Assembly (NCBI GenBank): GCA_033398695.1
Contig: CM065812.1
Span: forward strand, 136,654,858-136,718,857
Direction: 5' to 3'
Origin: Orobanche coerulescens
Lineage: Eukaryota; Streptophyta; Magnoliopsida; Lamiales; Orobanchaceae
Length of the DNA stretch: 64,000 nt
Shown: positions 12,093-22,890 of the stretch, one piece after another
Layout of the letters: every line of letters starts with the position of its first letter
Numbering within the stretch: position 1 is the stretch's first letter
Notes under the pieces: generated by a model
Seen by the model: the letters and a program-made list of their open reading frames with translations, nothing else
Told to the model about the DNA's origin: nothing
Database searches by the model: none
Made by a program: the position numbers and the translations under genes

Positions 12093-12650
12093 ACCTTCTG
12101 GCGTACAGTTCACGCCTATGATATAAATGCATTTTTTTCATGATGTTAAGATGGTCCTCTAAATTGTCGTCGGATGATGTCATAGCACTCATGGAGGCTG
12201 TTTACCAAATGACTGCCTATTTGGAAGATGTGTGACTAAAGCGGATCCTTGTAGTCGTATTAGGATAGTTGGAGACATACCCAAGTGTCTTGTCCCACAC
12301 CCCACACCTCTTGTGGGCATAGTGTTTCATGAATGCTCGGTTTTATCATTGTGTGAGCTCTCGTATCATTATTGTGCCATTTGTTTGCCTTTGGATGCAT
12401 ATCATGTTGTACATGTATTTGATATTCATTATCTGGATGACTGACCCCGTGGGGGCGTAACATGTTTTCATGTTTTAGGTATTTTCAAGGAGGGAGTAAA
12501 GACATAGGGGCATGACGATGGCGACGAGGCATTCGAGCGATACTAGTCCTGAGTTGTTCGGTGTTCATGTTGGTCAGTCAGTTTAGAGTATTCTCCAGTT
12601 GGTCAGTTGTTATTTTGTGTTGTCTGAGCAAGGCTCATGGATGTTGTTGC
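12093..12650 (+). repeat. Degraded Gypsy LTR remnant
   Basis: The stretch around 12440-12550 (CTGACCCCGT, then a GTTTT..AGGT block, then GGCGACGAGGC and GATACTAGT) resembles the 3' part of the Tekay LTR at about 38208-38300. No ends, PBS or PPT are visible. The rest of the interval has no coding signal. Confidence 0.4.
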
Positions 12651-12814
12651 ATACAATCAATACCTGCTCAACAGGTCAGAATACAAGTTCCCAACGACGA
12701 ATAATCAATATAAAAAACAACAATAAATTGCCCGAAGGTAAACCAATCCAAAGCTGAAATAAATACAAACAACCAAGACCGAAGGCTCCAACGTAAACAC
12801 CAATACATCGCGCA

Positions 12815-13210
12815 TGGCCTAAAAGCCCTCAGCCGAAGCTGCAACTCATCACGATGGCCTAAAAGCCCTCAGTCGAAGCTGCAAATCATCACAATGGCCT
12901 AAAAGCCCTCAGCCGAAGCTGCAAATCATCACAATAGGCTGAAAGCCCTCAGCCGAAGATGCAAATCATCACAATGGCCCCCTCAGTCGAAGCTGCAAAT
13001 CAATAATGAGATGTCTGAAGCCAAACAGCCCAAAGCTGTATCACAATGAGATGGCTGAAGCCATACAGCCGAAGCTGTATCACAATGAGGTGGACGAAGC
13101 CACACAGCCAAAGCTGTATCACAATGAGGTGGACGAAGCCACACAATCGAAGCTGTATCGCAATGAGGTGGACGATGCCACACATCCGAAGCTGTATCGC
13201 AATGAGGTGG
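12815..13210. repeat. Minisatellite, ten units of 39-40 bp in two subtypes
   Basis: Five units built on TGGCCTAAAAGCCCTCAGCC are followed by five related units built on TGGACGAAGCCACACAGCC; all share a GAAGCTG core. One unit is shortened and marks the switch (about 12975-13010). The second block is cut at 13210 by the Athila-A LTR. Because 39 is a multiple of three, open frames run through it with 13-residue repeats, but I see no sign of a real protein. Confidence 0.85.
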
Positions 13211-14541
13211 TGTTGTTTGTTGATTCTTTAGTCTAATACTCGCAAGCGCACGATTCGTTCGATGTAGATATGCGGTGCAAGGTCGATTCCACGGGGAGGA
13301 TTATGATAGTGAAGTAAATATATTCCTATCGTTTTGAACCAAATTATATTAAATTCTAACCTAGTCCCAAATAATTTGATTTTTGATTGGTTATAATAAT
13401 TGCAACAAATAACATAAAATTTTAAGTATATTTTAGATAAATTGATTTTAAATAATTTACTAGGGTTTAGAATCCACCAATGTCTATTTATTATACATTT
13501 TATATTTTAATTCAAAGAAATTCATGGAATAGATTCTGAAATCAATCTCACTATTTCCCTATAGATTTAACAATAAGTAAAAAATTATAATTCAAATATA
13601 GATTTTCCTTCGCTTGAAAAATGTAATTTCTAAGCATTATATGTATCCAATTTAATGGAAAATAAATAATCAAAGAAATTAACTAATATCAATAATCACA
13701 AAGCAATGGGGAATTTATGACTATCAAAAATACGTGATATAATTGATGAAATAATATTCCTCTATTGAAGCGAATATCATAATCGTTAAAATATTTATTT
13801 GGAATTATTATACAAATATTAATAATAATATAGACATGGTTTCATCATAACCCCAGTAAAAGAAAATTACTCACTCATAATAACAACACAAATAAATAAA
13901 TATTTCATAATACTATTACTCAAATATAATTTTATTACACAATATTTTTATTTTTCTCTCTTACAATAACTCTCTCTATTTTCTTTTTTCTCCTTTTTTT
14001 CTCCTGCCAAAACACTACACATTCATCCCCTATTTATACTACTTCAAAATTAATAAACTAATAATTTTAAAATATTTAAATCCCATCATTTCAATAATTC
14101 ACGGCTGCCAAGAAGTGCTGACGTCATAGATGACGTCAGCAGAGAGTTGAATTTCTGGTCCAATCCGGTGTTGACACGTGGCGCAATATGGTCCGTCTAT
14201 TTAATTGTCCTTCGAACGGCCATAACTTCTTCATACGAACTCGGATTCGGATGATTTTTTTTAAATGATCTTCTCGACGAGACGAATAAAATGAGACCAG
14301 TAGTGACTATATTTGAATTTTGAAAAAATATCGTCCTTGAACCGATTGATCTGTCTTGTACCGGTTGGTTAACCTGCAGATATAATTTAATTCAAATTAA
14401 TTATCCAAAAATGACACAAAATTATAGAAAATTCTAACAAAATGAAATAATATAAACATATGGTAAAACGAATAAATTATCACACAACACACAATTATAT
14501 ATATAATATTAATAAAAATATTACTCAAAATATACTAAACA
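13211..14541 (-). repeat. 3' LTR of Athila-A (1331 bp)
   Basis: On the minus strand it starts TGTTTAGTATA and ends CAACAAACAACA. On the plus strand the low-coordinate end has the Athila-like run ending GATTCCACGGGGAGG, comparable to the Athila-B LTR (GTTCCCACGAGGACT at about 45010). Preceded on its own strand by a GTGTGAGGGAATT purine tract. Confidence 0.8.
14031..14140 (-). promoter_or_regulatory. Athila-A LTR promoter: TGACGTCA pair and TATA box
   Basis: Two TGACGTCA octamers (14119-14126 and 14131-14138) form a near-perfect 24-bp palindrome at 14117-14140. TATAAATA is on the minus strand at 14038-14031, about 80 bp downstream in the transcription direction. TGACGTCA is a known plant bZIP target; binding here is inferred. 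Confidence 0.6.
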
Positions 14542-15837
14542 AATTCCCTCACACCTATCTTTGCACGTCCTCGGGCAAATCTTATACCCGAGTAATAATA
14601 TTCGGATGCTAAAAATTCATGGTAAAACCAATATCAAGAGAAAACAAGTAATCATGAGCCAAGTGAGATCAGAGAAAAATAGGATGTCACACCAAATTCT
14701 AACAACTTCATTGAGATTCGAATGCAAAAAGGTTCAATACCCTCACGGTGGATGTCACTCTTCACTCAAGTGTATATACGGGATATTCAAGAAGAGTTCA
14801 CTCATATCAAAGCATAATGTGTCATTACCATATGCTTGGTCAAAAATCAAATCTCCACTACTTAAAAATAAAGTCATGCATAAATCAAAAGGTCTTTCTT
14901 TTGGTTGTAACGTGGCTTTGGGTATGGGTAGGATAAAGGAAAAATTATGAGGTTTACTAGCCAAGATCAATTGTGAATTTAGATGCGTAACAAATCCTAC
15001 AAATAACAACCAACATCCCCCTTTTGTAATGAAAACTCTCAAACCATCATCCCCAAGTTATTCTGTATTTTACATGGTAATTGAATATTCATGTGACAAG
15101 GTCATACTCTTGTGTAAGAAAAAGTATGCAATGAATCATCTGGAAGGAGTTATGTATCACTCAAGGTATAGTTCAAGTGCTATTTTATGTATACATAGTG
15201 ATGATTTTCGCACTTGACCTCCAGCATTTTTCTTTCAGGCCGTTTTTTTGCCTTTATTTATATTTTTTTTATTCGGTTCAATACTCCAATGTACTTCATA
15301 CCCTTTCAGTTTCAACGAAAGCTCTTGATCTCCACAATACTCTTATGAACACCGTTCCCTATTTGTCACACATCTAGTTCACAATTAAATCTTTGACTAG
15401 AGGGTGCAAATGGATGAGTCATCAACAAGAATGGATAATGGCTAAAGTAATGTGTTTGATCAAAGAAATAGGCTAAGGCTCAATGGGGCTTCAAAGGATA
15501 AAATGTAATGGATGGGAAAATATAAGCCAACAAGGGGTTAATCCTAATTGCCTTTATCATCTTAATGCAAGAGTTTATGAATGTAGTCTCGAAATATATA
15601 AATGAACAAGTTCTAAAATGAACACAATATGTTTGACCACTCAACAAAAAATATAGAGCGTATATATAAGGATTGCTCTAAGGCTTAAAACTCACAAAAG
15701 GGGTGTTGTGTACTGAATCCCATACACCTTCATCCAAATCCATTATCAAAACCAGTGAAACATCCCAAAAATAATTTTTCACTAACGTTTTCTCAAGAAA
15801 ATGGTGCCGTGATTTTCAACCTCTTTTTTTATATTAT

Positions 15838-15903
<66 letters not shown>

Positions 15904-16304
15904 TTCCCCCACACTTAATGATAAACAATATCCTTATTGTGTAAAAAGAACAATGGAGTAAGGGTTTAAATAAGGCTTCGTTGTTTATGAAAGACGACTC
16001 TTCGCTCAAGCCTTTTTTGGACCTGCAAGAAATAAGTGTGGCAAAACAAAAAAAAATATATACTCGGAAGTATAACACAAATAATCTAGATGCGCTTCAA
16101 GAAAGTCCGAAGAGTCGCCTACGCTGCCATCAATGCTTTTATTAAAAACAAACGAGAAAAAGTACAGTAATAGAAATAACAATACATAAATCGTGGATAG
16201 ATGCGCGTCAAGAGATCGAAAAGAAAACTCCTTAAGCTGCCATCATTTTCACGATTTTTACACCGGCTAAAAAGTAAAAACAACAAGAGGAATGAAGTGG
16301 AATA
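14542..16304 (-). other. Athila-A 3' non-coding region
   Basis: Holds the purine tract before the LTR (14542-14557, minus strand TGTGAGGGAATT), AT-rich DNA, a second purine run TAAGTGTGGGGGAAG on the minus strand near 15902-15916, a microsatellite (15832-15899) and a short imperfect duplication (about 16090-16133 with 16200-16245). A 129-codon frame on the opposite strand (14561-14950) has no recognisable domain. I see no supported gene. Confidence 0.6.
15832..15899. repeat. (AT)n(AG)n microsatellite
   Basis: About 14 AT units run into about 19 AG units without interruption. Confidence 0.95.
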
Positions 16305-16961
16305 TCAGAGGGAAAGGAATGTATCAATTTTGCGTTTCCGCACAGTGAAATCTTCCATCCAAACAATATTAGCTAGAGCTGGGTCTGGTTCAGGAACAAA
16401 TGCAATAAGTTTTTTGACCAGCTCTTCTGGTGTTGTTGCAACAACTATGATTCGTTTAGCACGCTCAGAAATAAAACCTTTTTTAGAAGAGTAGTTGATG
16501 AAAGATAGTAAACCATCGAAGAAACCATTGACATTGAGCAGACCTATTGGTTTCGTATGAACATTTAGATGGGCTATGGTAACCACTTGAAAAAATTCTT
16601 CAAGAGTGCCAAAACCACCGGGAAGGGTGATAAAGGCATCAGCATTATTTGTCATGTGAGTTATGCGGTCTTGCATATTCATAGCTCTGAACTCATCTCC
16701 AATGGTTGCTCCGGTGATTTTAATTTCAGCCAGAGGTTTTGGAATGATTCCCAACACTTTTACTCCTTCCATATAGGCAGAACCAGCAGCACGTCCCATT
16801 AATCCTAGACTTACTCCTCCATAAACTACATGAATGCATTTTTCTCCTAAGGTACGACCCAAGTTGTGGGCTGCTTCAGTAAAGCAAGCCTCTTTCCCAT
16901 GACTAGATCCACTAAAAATGCAGATAGAGTTGAATCTTTTTGTGGAAGATGATGATTCCAT
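16305..16961 (-). CDS. LOG-family cytokinin riboside 5'-monophosphate phosphoribohydrolase, intronless
   Basis: 218 residues, uninterrupted. LOG enzymes release active cytokinin bases from their nucleotide form by cutting off ribose 5-phosphate, in cytosol and nucleus. Visible marks: a Rossmann start with GSS (18-20), the VYGG-SLGLMG loop (46-56), Arg99 in the helix that normally supplies the catalytic Arg, and the signature PGGFGTLEE (114-122) with its Glu. Two departures from the usual plant form: the third Gly of the YGGGS loop is Val50, and the Lys normally after Arg99 is Ile100. Length is typical of the family. Well-known plant LOG genes have several introns; this one has none, so it is a retrocopy, an intronless family branch, or was carried through RNA. 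It lies between the Athila-A pol and 3' LTR on the element's strand and has its own TATA box. The family call is firm; activity is untested. Confidence 0.9.
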   Translation of the reverse strand: MESSSSTKRFNSICIFSGSSHGKEACFTEAAHNLGRTLGEKCIHVVYGGVSLGLMGRAAGSAYMEGVKVLGIIPKPLAEIKITGATIGDEFRAMNMQDRITHMTNNADAFITLPGGFGTLEEFFQVVTIAHLNVHTKPIGLLNVNGFFDGLLSFINYSSKKGFISERAKRIIVVATTPEELVKKLIAFVPEPDPALANIVWMEDFTVRKRKIDTFLSL

Positions 16962-17045
16962 TTTTATTTAAAAAAGAAAATTATTTTAGAGAGAAAAGGA
17001 AAAGAATACAAGTTTCAGGGATGCAGAAAAGAAACAAATGCAATG

Positions 17046-17055
17046 TTTATTTATA
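17046..17055 (-). promoter_or_regulatory. Putative LOG promoter TATA box
   Basis: TATAAATAAA on the minus strand ends about 85 bp before the LOG ATG (16961). A CT-rich leader (about 16975-17000) follows, as in many plant 5' untranslated regions. It suggests LOG can be transcribed apart from the retroelement. Confidence 0.55.
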
Positions 17056-17278
17056 GATGCAAAACAAAGTAAAAATATTTATCAAATCTGTGACCGCGTT
17101 AATTGCGCTTCAACTACTCAATAAAATAATGAATGCATTTGATGCGTATCACATTTTTTATTCAGAAAATCTAAAAAAACGACAAAAAAAGTACAGATAC
17201 TCACGTGTATGTACAGTAGTTATGATTGTGGATCACATATTCCTCTGATTTTATGTTCAGAAATGGCTTAAACGCCTT

Positions 17279-17734
17279 CTATGAGTCGGGGAGAAGCTTC
17301 CCATCCAATTTTCTTACAAATTGGCAAACAGGGTCTTTTAACGTCAGATTCCCAAGACGTTGTTCATATTCTGGTTTGAATTTATTCCACAAACATCGAA
17401 TCCTATAATGTACGAGTCCACTAGGATGCATGTCAAGAGAAATTTCGATATCATCTAAATTCTCTTTATTCAGACCATCCTTGATGAACTGAATTTTATC
17501 TTCTCTGTTTGTGGAAGGAATACCTAAAGATCGACATCTTGAATCACAGTTCCACCTAGCACATTTGCAGCAAACGGCCATTTTCTTTGCTCGTCGTTTC
17601 TTGGCATATGAACTTTTTCCAAGCCCTGGTAAAAATCTAGTTGGTGTTTTCGTGAATTCACCCGCTATTCTCACTTTGGCTTCAATAATGAATCGAATAT
17701 CAAAAGGTATGCCGTTATTCATAAGCAACATCAT
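17279..17734 (-). CDS. Small Cys-rich basic protein resembling plant RNA virus nucleic-acid-binding proteins
   Basis: 151 residues from the ATG at 17734; the frame is open to 17803, but only a TTG lies there, after a stop. The N-terminal half reads as the cysteine-rich nucleic-acid-binding family of carla-, allexi- and related flexuous plant viruses: a hydrophobic helix (about 9-25), a basic run KSSYAKKRRAKK (40-51), then a Cys cluster (55, 56, 58, 63, 67) that fits a zinc-binding site, then IQFIKDG (81-87). In viruses such proteins bind nucleic acid and can affect silencing or host transcription. The last 60 residues have no match I know. It is intact, on the Athila-A strand, 204 bp after the pol stop. 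An endogenised viral gene captured by the element is the likeliest reading; an unrelated zinc protein is the alternative. The family call rests on motif pattern alone. Confidence 0.6.
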   Translation of the reverse strand: MMLLMNNGIPFDIRFIIEAKVRIAGEFTKTPTRFLPGLGKSSYAKKRRAKKMAVCCKCARWNCDSRCRSLGIPSTNREDKIQFIKDGLNKENLDDIEISLDMHPSGLVHYRIRCLWNKFKPEYEQRLGNLTLKDPVCQFVRKLDGKLLPDS

Positions 17735-17937
17735 TCTTTCAAGTCTGGCTTGGTAAAGTTTCAAAATGACTTTTTTTGCTAAGAAAGGGAAATATTTTTT
17801 CAATTGTTTTCAAAGTTTGTTCCATAATTAAAAAAAAATATCTACAAAATCAGTTGTTGTGGGAAATTGAGAAATCCGACTTTACTAGCCACGGAGTACC
17901 GTTATCCGCCACTTGACCGGACAAACACAATAGAGTA
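17735..17937 (-). other. Spacer between Athila-A pol and the Cys-rich ORF
   Basis: Short AT-rich stretch with a nine-A run on the plus strand (about 17830). A second ATG at about 17833 on the minus strand opens a frame that fails within about 30 codons, so a frameshift near the 5' end of the Cys-rich gene is possible. Confidence 0.5.
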
Positions 17938-19050
17938 TTAATTCACAATATCGGGGTCCTTAAGAAGAACCTCTTCTACCTCAAAATATTTTAATTCCAA
18001 GTATAGTTTTAACCGTTAACCATTTACTTTGAAAATATTACCATTTTTTGGATTTTCAATTTCTACAGCTCCGTGAGGATAGACCGTACGAATAATAAAT
18101 GGACCAGACCATCGTACACGCAACTTGCCTGGAAATAATAACAAATGAGAGTTAAAAAGGACTTTTTGACCAAGAGAAAAAGTTTTTGTCAAGATGTGTT
18201 TATCATGAAAAAATTTCATTTTGTCCTTATATTTCCTTGCACAATCGTAAGCATTATTTCTGATTTCTACCAGTTCATTTAGTTGAAGTTTCCTATGAAT
18301 TCCAGCTAAGTCTAATGAAAAATTTAATCGTTTTATGGCCCAGTATGCTCTATGTTCTAATTCAACAGGCAAATGACATGGTTTTCCAAAGACAAGCCTA
18401 AATGGAGACATTCCGATGGGAGTTTTAAAAGCAGTACGGTAAGCCCACAATGCATCATTCAATCGCAAAGACCAATCTTTCCTTGTAGGATTAACAGTTT
18501 TTTCAAGAATATGTTTGATTTCTCTATTTGAAATTTCAACTTGTCTACTTGTTTGAGGGTGATAAGGAGTAGCAACTTTATGTGTAACACCATATTTTTT
18601 AAATAAATGATTCAAAAATTTATTACAAAAATGTTTTCCTCCATCACTTATAATTGCTCGTGGTGTTCCAAATCTGGAAAAAATATTTTCTTTCAAAAAT
18701 TTTACCACGACTTTGTGGTCATTTATTTTGCAAGCAATTGCTTTTATCCATTTTGAAACATAATCGACGGCCACAAGGATGTAAAGATTGCCAAAAGAAA
18801 TTGGAAAAGGTTCCACAAAATCTATGCCCCAAACATCAAATATTTCAATAATTAAAATTGGGTTTAAAGGCATCATATTTCTTTTAGAAATTCGACCTAA
18901 TCTTTGACATCTATCACATGTGCTGCAATATGAATGTGTATCTTTGAAAAGTGTTGGCGAATAAAAACCACATTGCAGAATTTTAGCAGTTATTTTCTTT
19001 GAACTAAAATGACCTCCACATGCATGATCATGACAAAAGGCAATGATATT
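17938..19050 (-). pseudogene. Athila-A integrase
   Basis: Zinc-binding segment HDHACGGHF ... CSTCDRC is at about 18905-19035. The catalytic core has D in GIDF (about 18820), D in ISDGGKHF (about 18645) and E in the [14 protein letters not shown] helix (about 18530). A C-terminal domain runs to the natural stop at 17938. Two interruptions: TAA at 19048-19050 just before the zinc segment, and TAA at about 18013 where VNG is followed by RLK, consistent with a CAA to TAA change. No chromodomain is present, as expected of Athila. It would insert the cDNA into chromosomes if restored; as it stands it is dead. Confidence 0.85.
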
Positions 19051-21134
19051 TTATTGTTCATGTGCAGGCACACATCTCCTAATGATTTGATCAGGACAAT
19101 ATTTGAACAAATATGGATCATCCCAAAAGAATCTTTTTACTTCATTTAAAATTTTTGTTTTATCTTGGTTATTCAAATGAGATGGCATGTTACCAGTAAC
19201 AAGGTAATTGACAATGTCTGCATACCAAGGTATGTGAGAAACAGACATGAGTTGTTCATCAGGGAAAGTTTCATTAATGGGAGTTTCTTTATCAGTGAAA
19301 TTCACGATTAGCCTAGACAAATGATCAACAACAACATTTTCAGAACCTTTTTTATCTCGAATTTCTAAGTCAAACTCTTGTAACAATAGAATCCGACGGA
19401 TCAAGCGAGGTTTAGCATCTTTCTTAGAAAGAAGATATTTTAATGCAGCATGATTGGAGTAAATGATGACTTTCGAACCAATCAAGTAAGGTCGAAATTT
19501 GTCTAAGGCAAAAACAACTGCAAGCAATTCTTTTTCAGTTGTAGAGTAATTTAATTGGGCATCATTTACAGTACTGCTTGCATAATATATTACAATTGGC
19601 AATTTATTTTCTCTTTGACCCAATACTACACCGACGGCATGGTCAGATGCATCACACATTATTTCAAAAGGAAGATTCCAGTTTGGATATTTGATGATAG
19701 ATGCAGAGCTCAACATAGATTTAAGTGTCTTAAAAGCTTTTAGACAATGATCATAAAATACGAAAGGTGTGTCTTTTGAAAGTAAATTACATAATGGCCT
19801 TGCGATTTTGCTAAAATCATTGATGAATTTCGACGGTAAAAACTAGCATGGCCTAAGAATGACCGAATTTCTTTAATCGTTCGTGGGGGTGGAAGAATGG
19901 ATATTAAGTCAACTTTAGATTTGTCCAACTCAATTCCTTTTTCAGAAATCACATGTCCTAAGACAATTCCTTTTTTAACCATAAAATGATATTTTTCCCA
20001 GTTTAGGACAAGATTCTTCTCCTTACACATAACCAACACTTGGGTTAAGTGGTGTAAACATTCATTAAAGTTAGACCCGAATACAGAAAAATCATCCATA
20101 AAAATTTCCAAAAACCGCTCAACCATGTCAAAGAAAATGCTCATCATACACCGCTGAAAAGTAGCAGGTGCATTGCACAAACCAAATGGCATTCTTCGGT
20201 AAGCAAAAGTGCCGAAAGGACAGTTAAAAGTGGTTTTTTCTTGATCTTCAGGAGCAATGGAAATTTGGTTATATCCGGAATATCCATTAAGAAAACAATA
20301 ATAAGCATGACCTGCTAACCTTTCTAGCATTTGATCAATAAAAGGAAGTGGAAAGTGATCTTTTCTTGTAACAGTGTTCAATTTTCTGTAATCAATACAG
20401 ACTCTCCATCCAGTTTGAATTCTGGTTGGAACAAGTTCATTTTCTTCATTCGTGATTACAGTTATGCCAGATTTCTTTGGAACTATATGAACAGGACTGA
20501 CCCAAGAGCTATCAGAAATAGGGTAGATGATCCCTACATCTAAGAGTTTGATTATTTCAGCTCTTACAACTTCTTTCAAATTAGGATTTAGTCTTCTTTG
20601 AAATTCTCGGGAAGTTTTCGCATTTTCTTCAAGGTGAATTCGATGCATGCATATAGAAGGATTAATACCTTTAATATCAGAGATGGTCTAGCCTATTGCT
20701 TTTTTATGTTCTTTAAGAACATTGATTAACTTATCTTCTCGTTCTTCATCTAAATCAGATGCTATGAGGACAGGCAGGGTTTCTGATGGTCCTAAAAATG
20801 CATATTTTAGAGATTCAGGTAGTGGATTGAGCTCTATCTTTGAATCTTCAATAGGTACTTCTTTATTCATTTGACTCTCAAGTGATTCAGTTTTAGCTTT
20901 CCATTTATCATTATCCAATGATGGTGTAGACTCTAGTAAAGAATTTACTTCATTAATTGAACTGTCGATGTCAAAATCTGAGCCAAAACGAGCAAGACAG
21001 CTTTCAAAAAGATCATCATCATCTATTTTTGGAAAGAAATAAGGACTCATACTCTCTATCATATTTACCTCACAGACATCATCATAATCATCATGTTGTT
21101 GAGAAATGTTAAACAAATTTAGTTCAACAGTCAT
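19051..21134 (-). pseudogene. Athila-A reverse transcriptase and RNase H
   Basis: RT palm motifs: VCIDYRKLN (about 20380), MPFGLCNAPATFQ (about 20180) and the catalytic FMDDFSVFG (about 20085). RNase H is at about 19700-19250 with CDASDHAVG as first Asp motif. The acidic stretch 20688-21134 links protease to RT. A TAG at about 20688, where a Trp is expected between AIG and TISD, and a frameshift near 19730-19830 separate the pieces. Confidence 0.85.
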
Positions 21135-21833
21135 ATTTCCAAAAGAAAATTTTATTATGCCATTTCTACAGTTAATTAATGCATTTGAAGTAGCTAAAAA
21201 TGGCCTTCCTAAAATTACAAGGATTTAATCTTTGGTATTGTCAACAGGTTCAGTGTCTATGACTATAAAATCAACAGGAAAGTAGAATTTATCTACTTGA
21301 ATCAGAACATTCTCTACGATTCCTCGAGGTATTTTTATAGATCTATCAGCTAGTTGAAGTATCACAGATGTTGATTTTAGCTCCCCTAATGCAAGTTGTG
21401 CATAAACAGAGTATGGTAATAAATTCACACTGGCTCCTAAATCAAGCAAGGATCGTTTAATGATCTGATCTCCAATGACACAAGATATTGTAGGACTACC
21501 AGGATCTTTATACTTAACAGGAGTTTTATTTTGGATTATTGAGCTAACATGTTCAGCTAAAAATTCCTTTCTTGTTACATTTGTTCTTCTATTTACAGTG
21601 CAAAGATCTTTCAAGAACTTAGAATAAGCAGGCGCTTGTTTAATAGCATCAAGGAATGGAATATTTATTCGAACTTGTTTAAATATTTCCAATATATCTT
21701 TGTATTGTGCACTTTTATCTTTTGGAATAAGTCTTTCAGGAAATGGAGCTTTTGGAACATAAGGCTTTTTGTTTTTCCTTAAAATCTTTTGGTTTTGAAA
21801 CTTGTGGTTCATTTGATTTTTCTTCTGGATCAT
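21135..21833 (-). pseudogene. Athila-A aspartic protease region
   Basis: Retropepsin-type active site DLGASVNLLP (about 21430) is followed by LQLADRSIKIPRGIVENVL and, past a stop at 21225, GRPFLATS (about 21200), the usual end of an Athila protease. Separated from gag by a frameshift near 21780. Confidence 0.8.
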
Positions 21834-22890
21834 AGTCAGGCTTTTGTATTTCTTTTCCGCTTCTAAGGGTAGTTATGGATTGAACTTCTGCGTTAGAAGA
21901 GTTTACTTTTCCTTTAGGATTAGGGATGGACTGACTCAAAAATTTTCCCTTTTCTCTTTCAGCTAAAGTTGTTGCAAGTTGACCAATTTGTGTTTCAAGC
22001 TTAGAAATAGCATGTGAGTTTGATTGTACAGCTTGCTGAGTTGATTGGAACATTTGTTGAGTAGATTGCATGAATTGTTGCAACGTATCTTCCAAAGATG
22101 GTTTCTTTGGCACTGTAGAAGGATACTGATAAGTATTTGGAGGATATTGATTAGGACGGACATTTTGTTGATTTGACATGTTCATTTGATGTCCTCCTTG
22201 ATTCATTGGAGGCATGTTTTGCTTCCAGGAAAAATTTGGATGATTCCTCCAATTTGGATTATAAGTTGGAGCAAATGGACTGTCCGAAGATTTTCCATAT
22301 GAATGTAACACATTGACTTCTTCATTAAAAATTTCTTGATTTTGTGGACCAGAGGGACAAGATTTAGATGAATGAAATGATTCCGCACATGAAATGTAAA
22401 ATTCATTTTTTTGAGTTTGACGAGGTGATGGAGTGCTTCAAAACTAATGCATCCACTTTTCGTATTAAATCATCTATAGTAGATTTTCTTTCACCATCTT
22501 GTCTAACCTCGTAAATTCCACCTTTTTTTGGGGTCGTATGCACCGATTTGGCTCTAGAGTCGAATGAATTCCATTGTTGTGAATTAATTGACATATTTTC
22601 TCGTGCATTCCAAGCTTCGTCTCCAATAAGGTGAAGAAATTTTCCACCATGCATTGATTGGATTAACTGGCGATTGTTTGGAGTTAAACCGTCATAAAAA
22701 TATTTTACCAAACGCCATATTTCAAAACCATAATGGGGACACTTAAGGATTAAATCATTAAATCTTTCCCAACACTCATAAAATTCTTCATTTTCTTTTT
22801 GGAAAAATTCTGATATTTCTCTTCTAAGACTATCAGTTTTGGACATTGAAAAGTATTTTGCGAGAAATTTATTCACTAGTTGGTCCCAAC
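21834..22890 (-). pseudogene. Athila-A gag, truncated by Copia insertion
   Basis: Two frames. 22403-22890 has the capsid-type block with ECWERFNDLILKCPHYGF (Athila retrotrans_gag pattern). About 21736-22311 has NPNWRNHPNFSW and a Gln-rich region. A frameshift lies between them near 22310-22400. The capsid N-terminus is cut at 22890 by the Copia LTR; the rest should lie right of the window. Confidence 0.82.

Larger units (their letters stand above)
13211..22890 (-). mobile_element. Athila-A: Athila-type Gypsy element carrying LOG and a viral-type gene
   Basis: On the minus strand the order is gag (cut at 22890), protease, RT, RNase H, integrase (ends 17938), Cys-rich ORF, LOG gene, long 3' region, purine tract (14542-14557) and 3' LTR (14541 to 13211). 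The integrase motif IFDVWGIDF and the LTR and PPT style identify Athila. Its 5' part lies beyond the Copia nest that starts at 22891, outside the window. The left flank GGTGG (13206-13210) is the expected target duplication. Level 1 of the nest, hence the oldest insertion in it. Confidence 0.82.

Noticed and set aside
12983..13236. Frames with 13-residue repeats
   Set aside because: The minisatellite unit is 39 bp, so any frame stays open; no start context or domain.
14561..14950. 129-codon frame antisense to Athila-A
   Set aside because: Antisense ORFs are known in Tat relatives, but this one has no recognisable domain and lies in 3' non-coding DNA; not supported as a gene.
17735..17803. 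Longer N-terminus for the Cys-rich protein
   Set aside because: The extension would start at TTG just after a stop; the ATG at 17734 fits the family length better.
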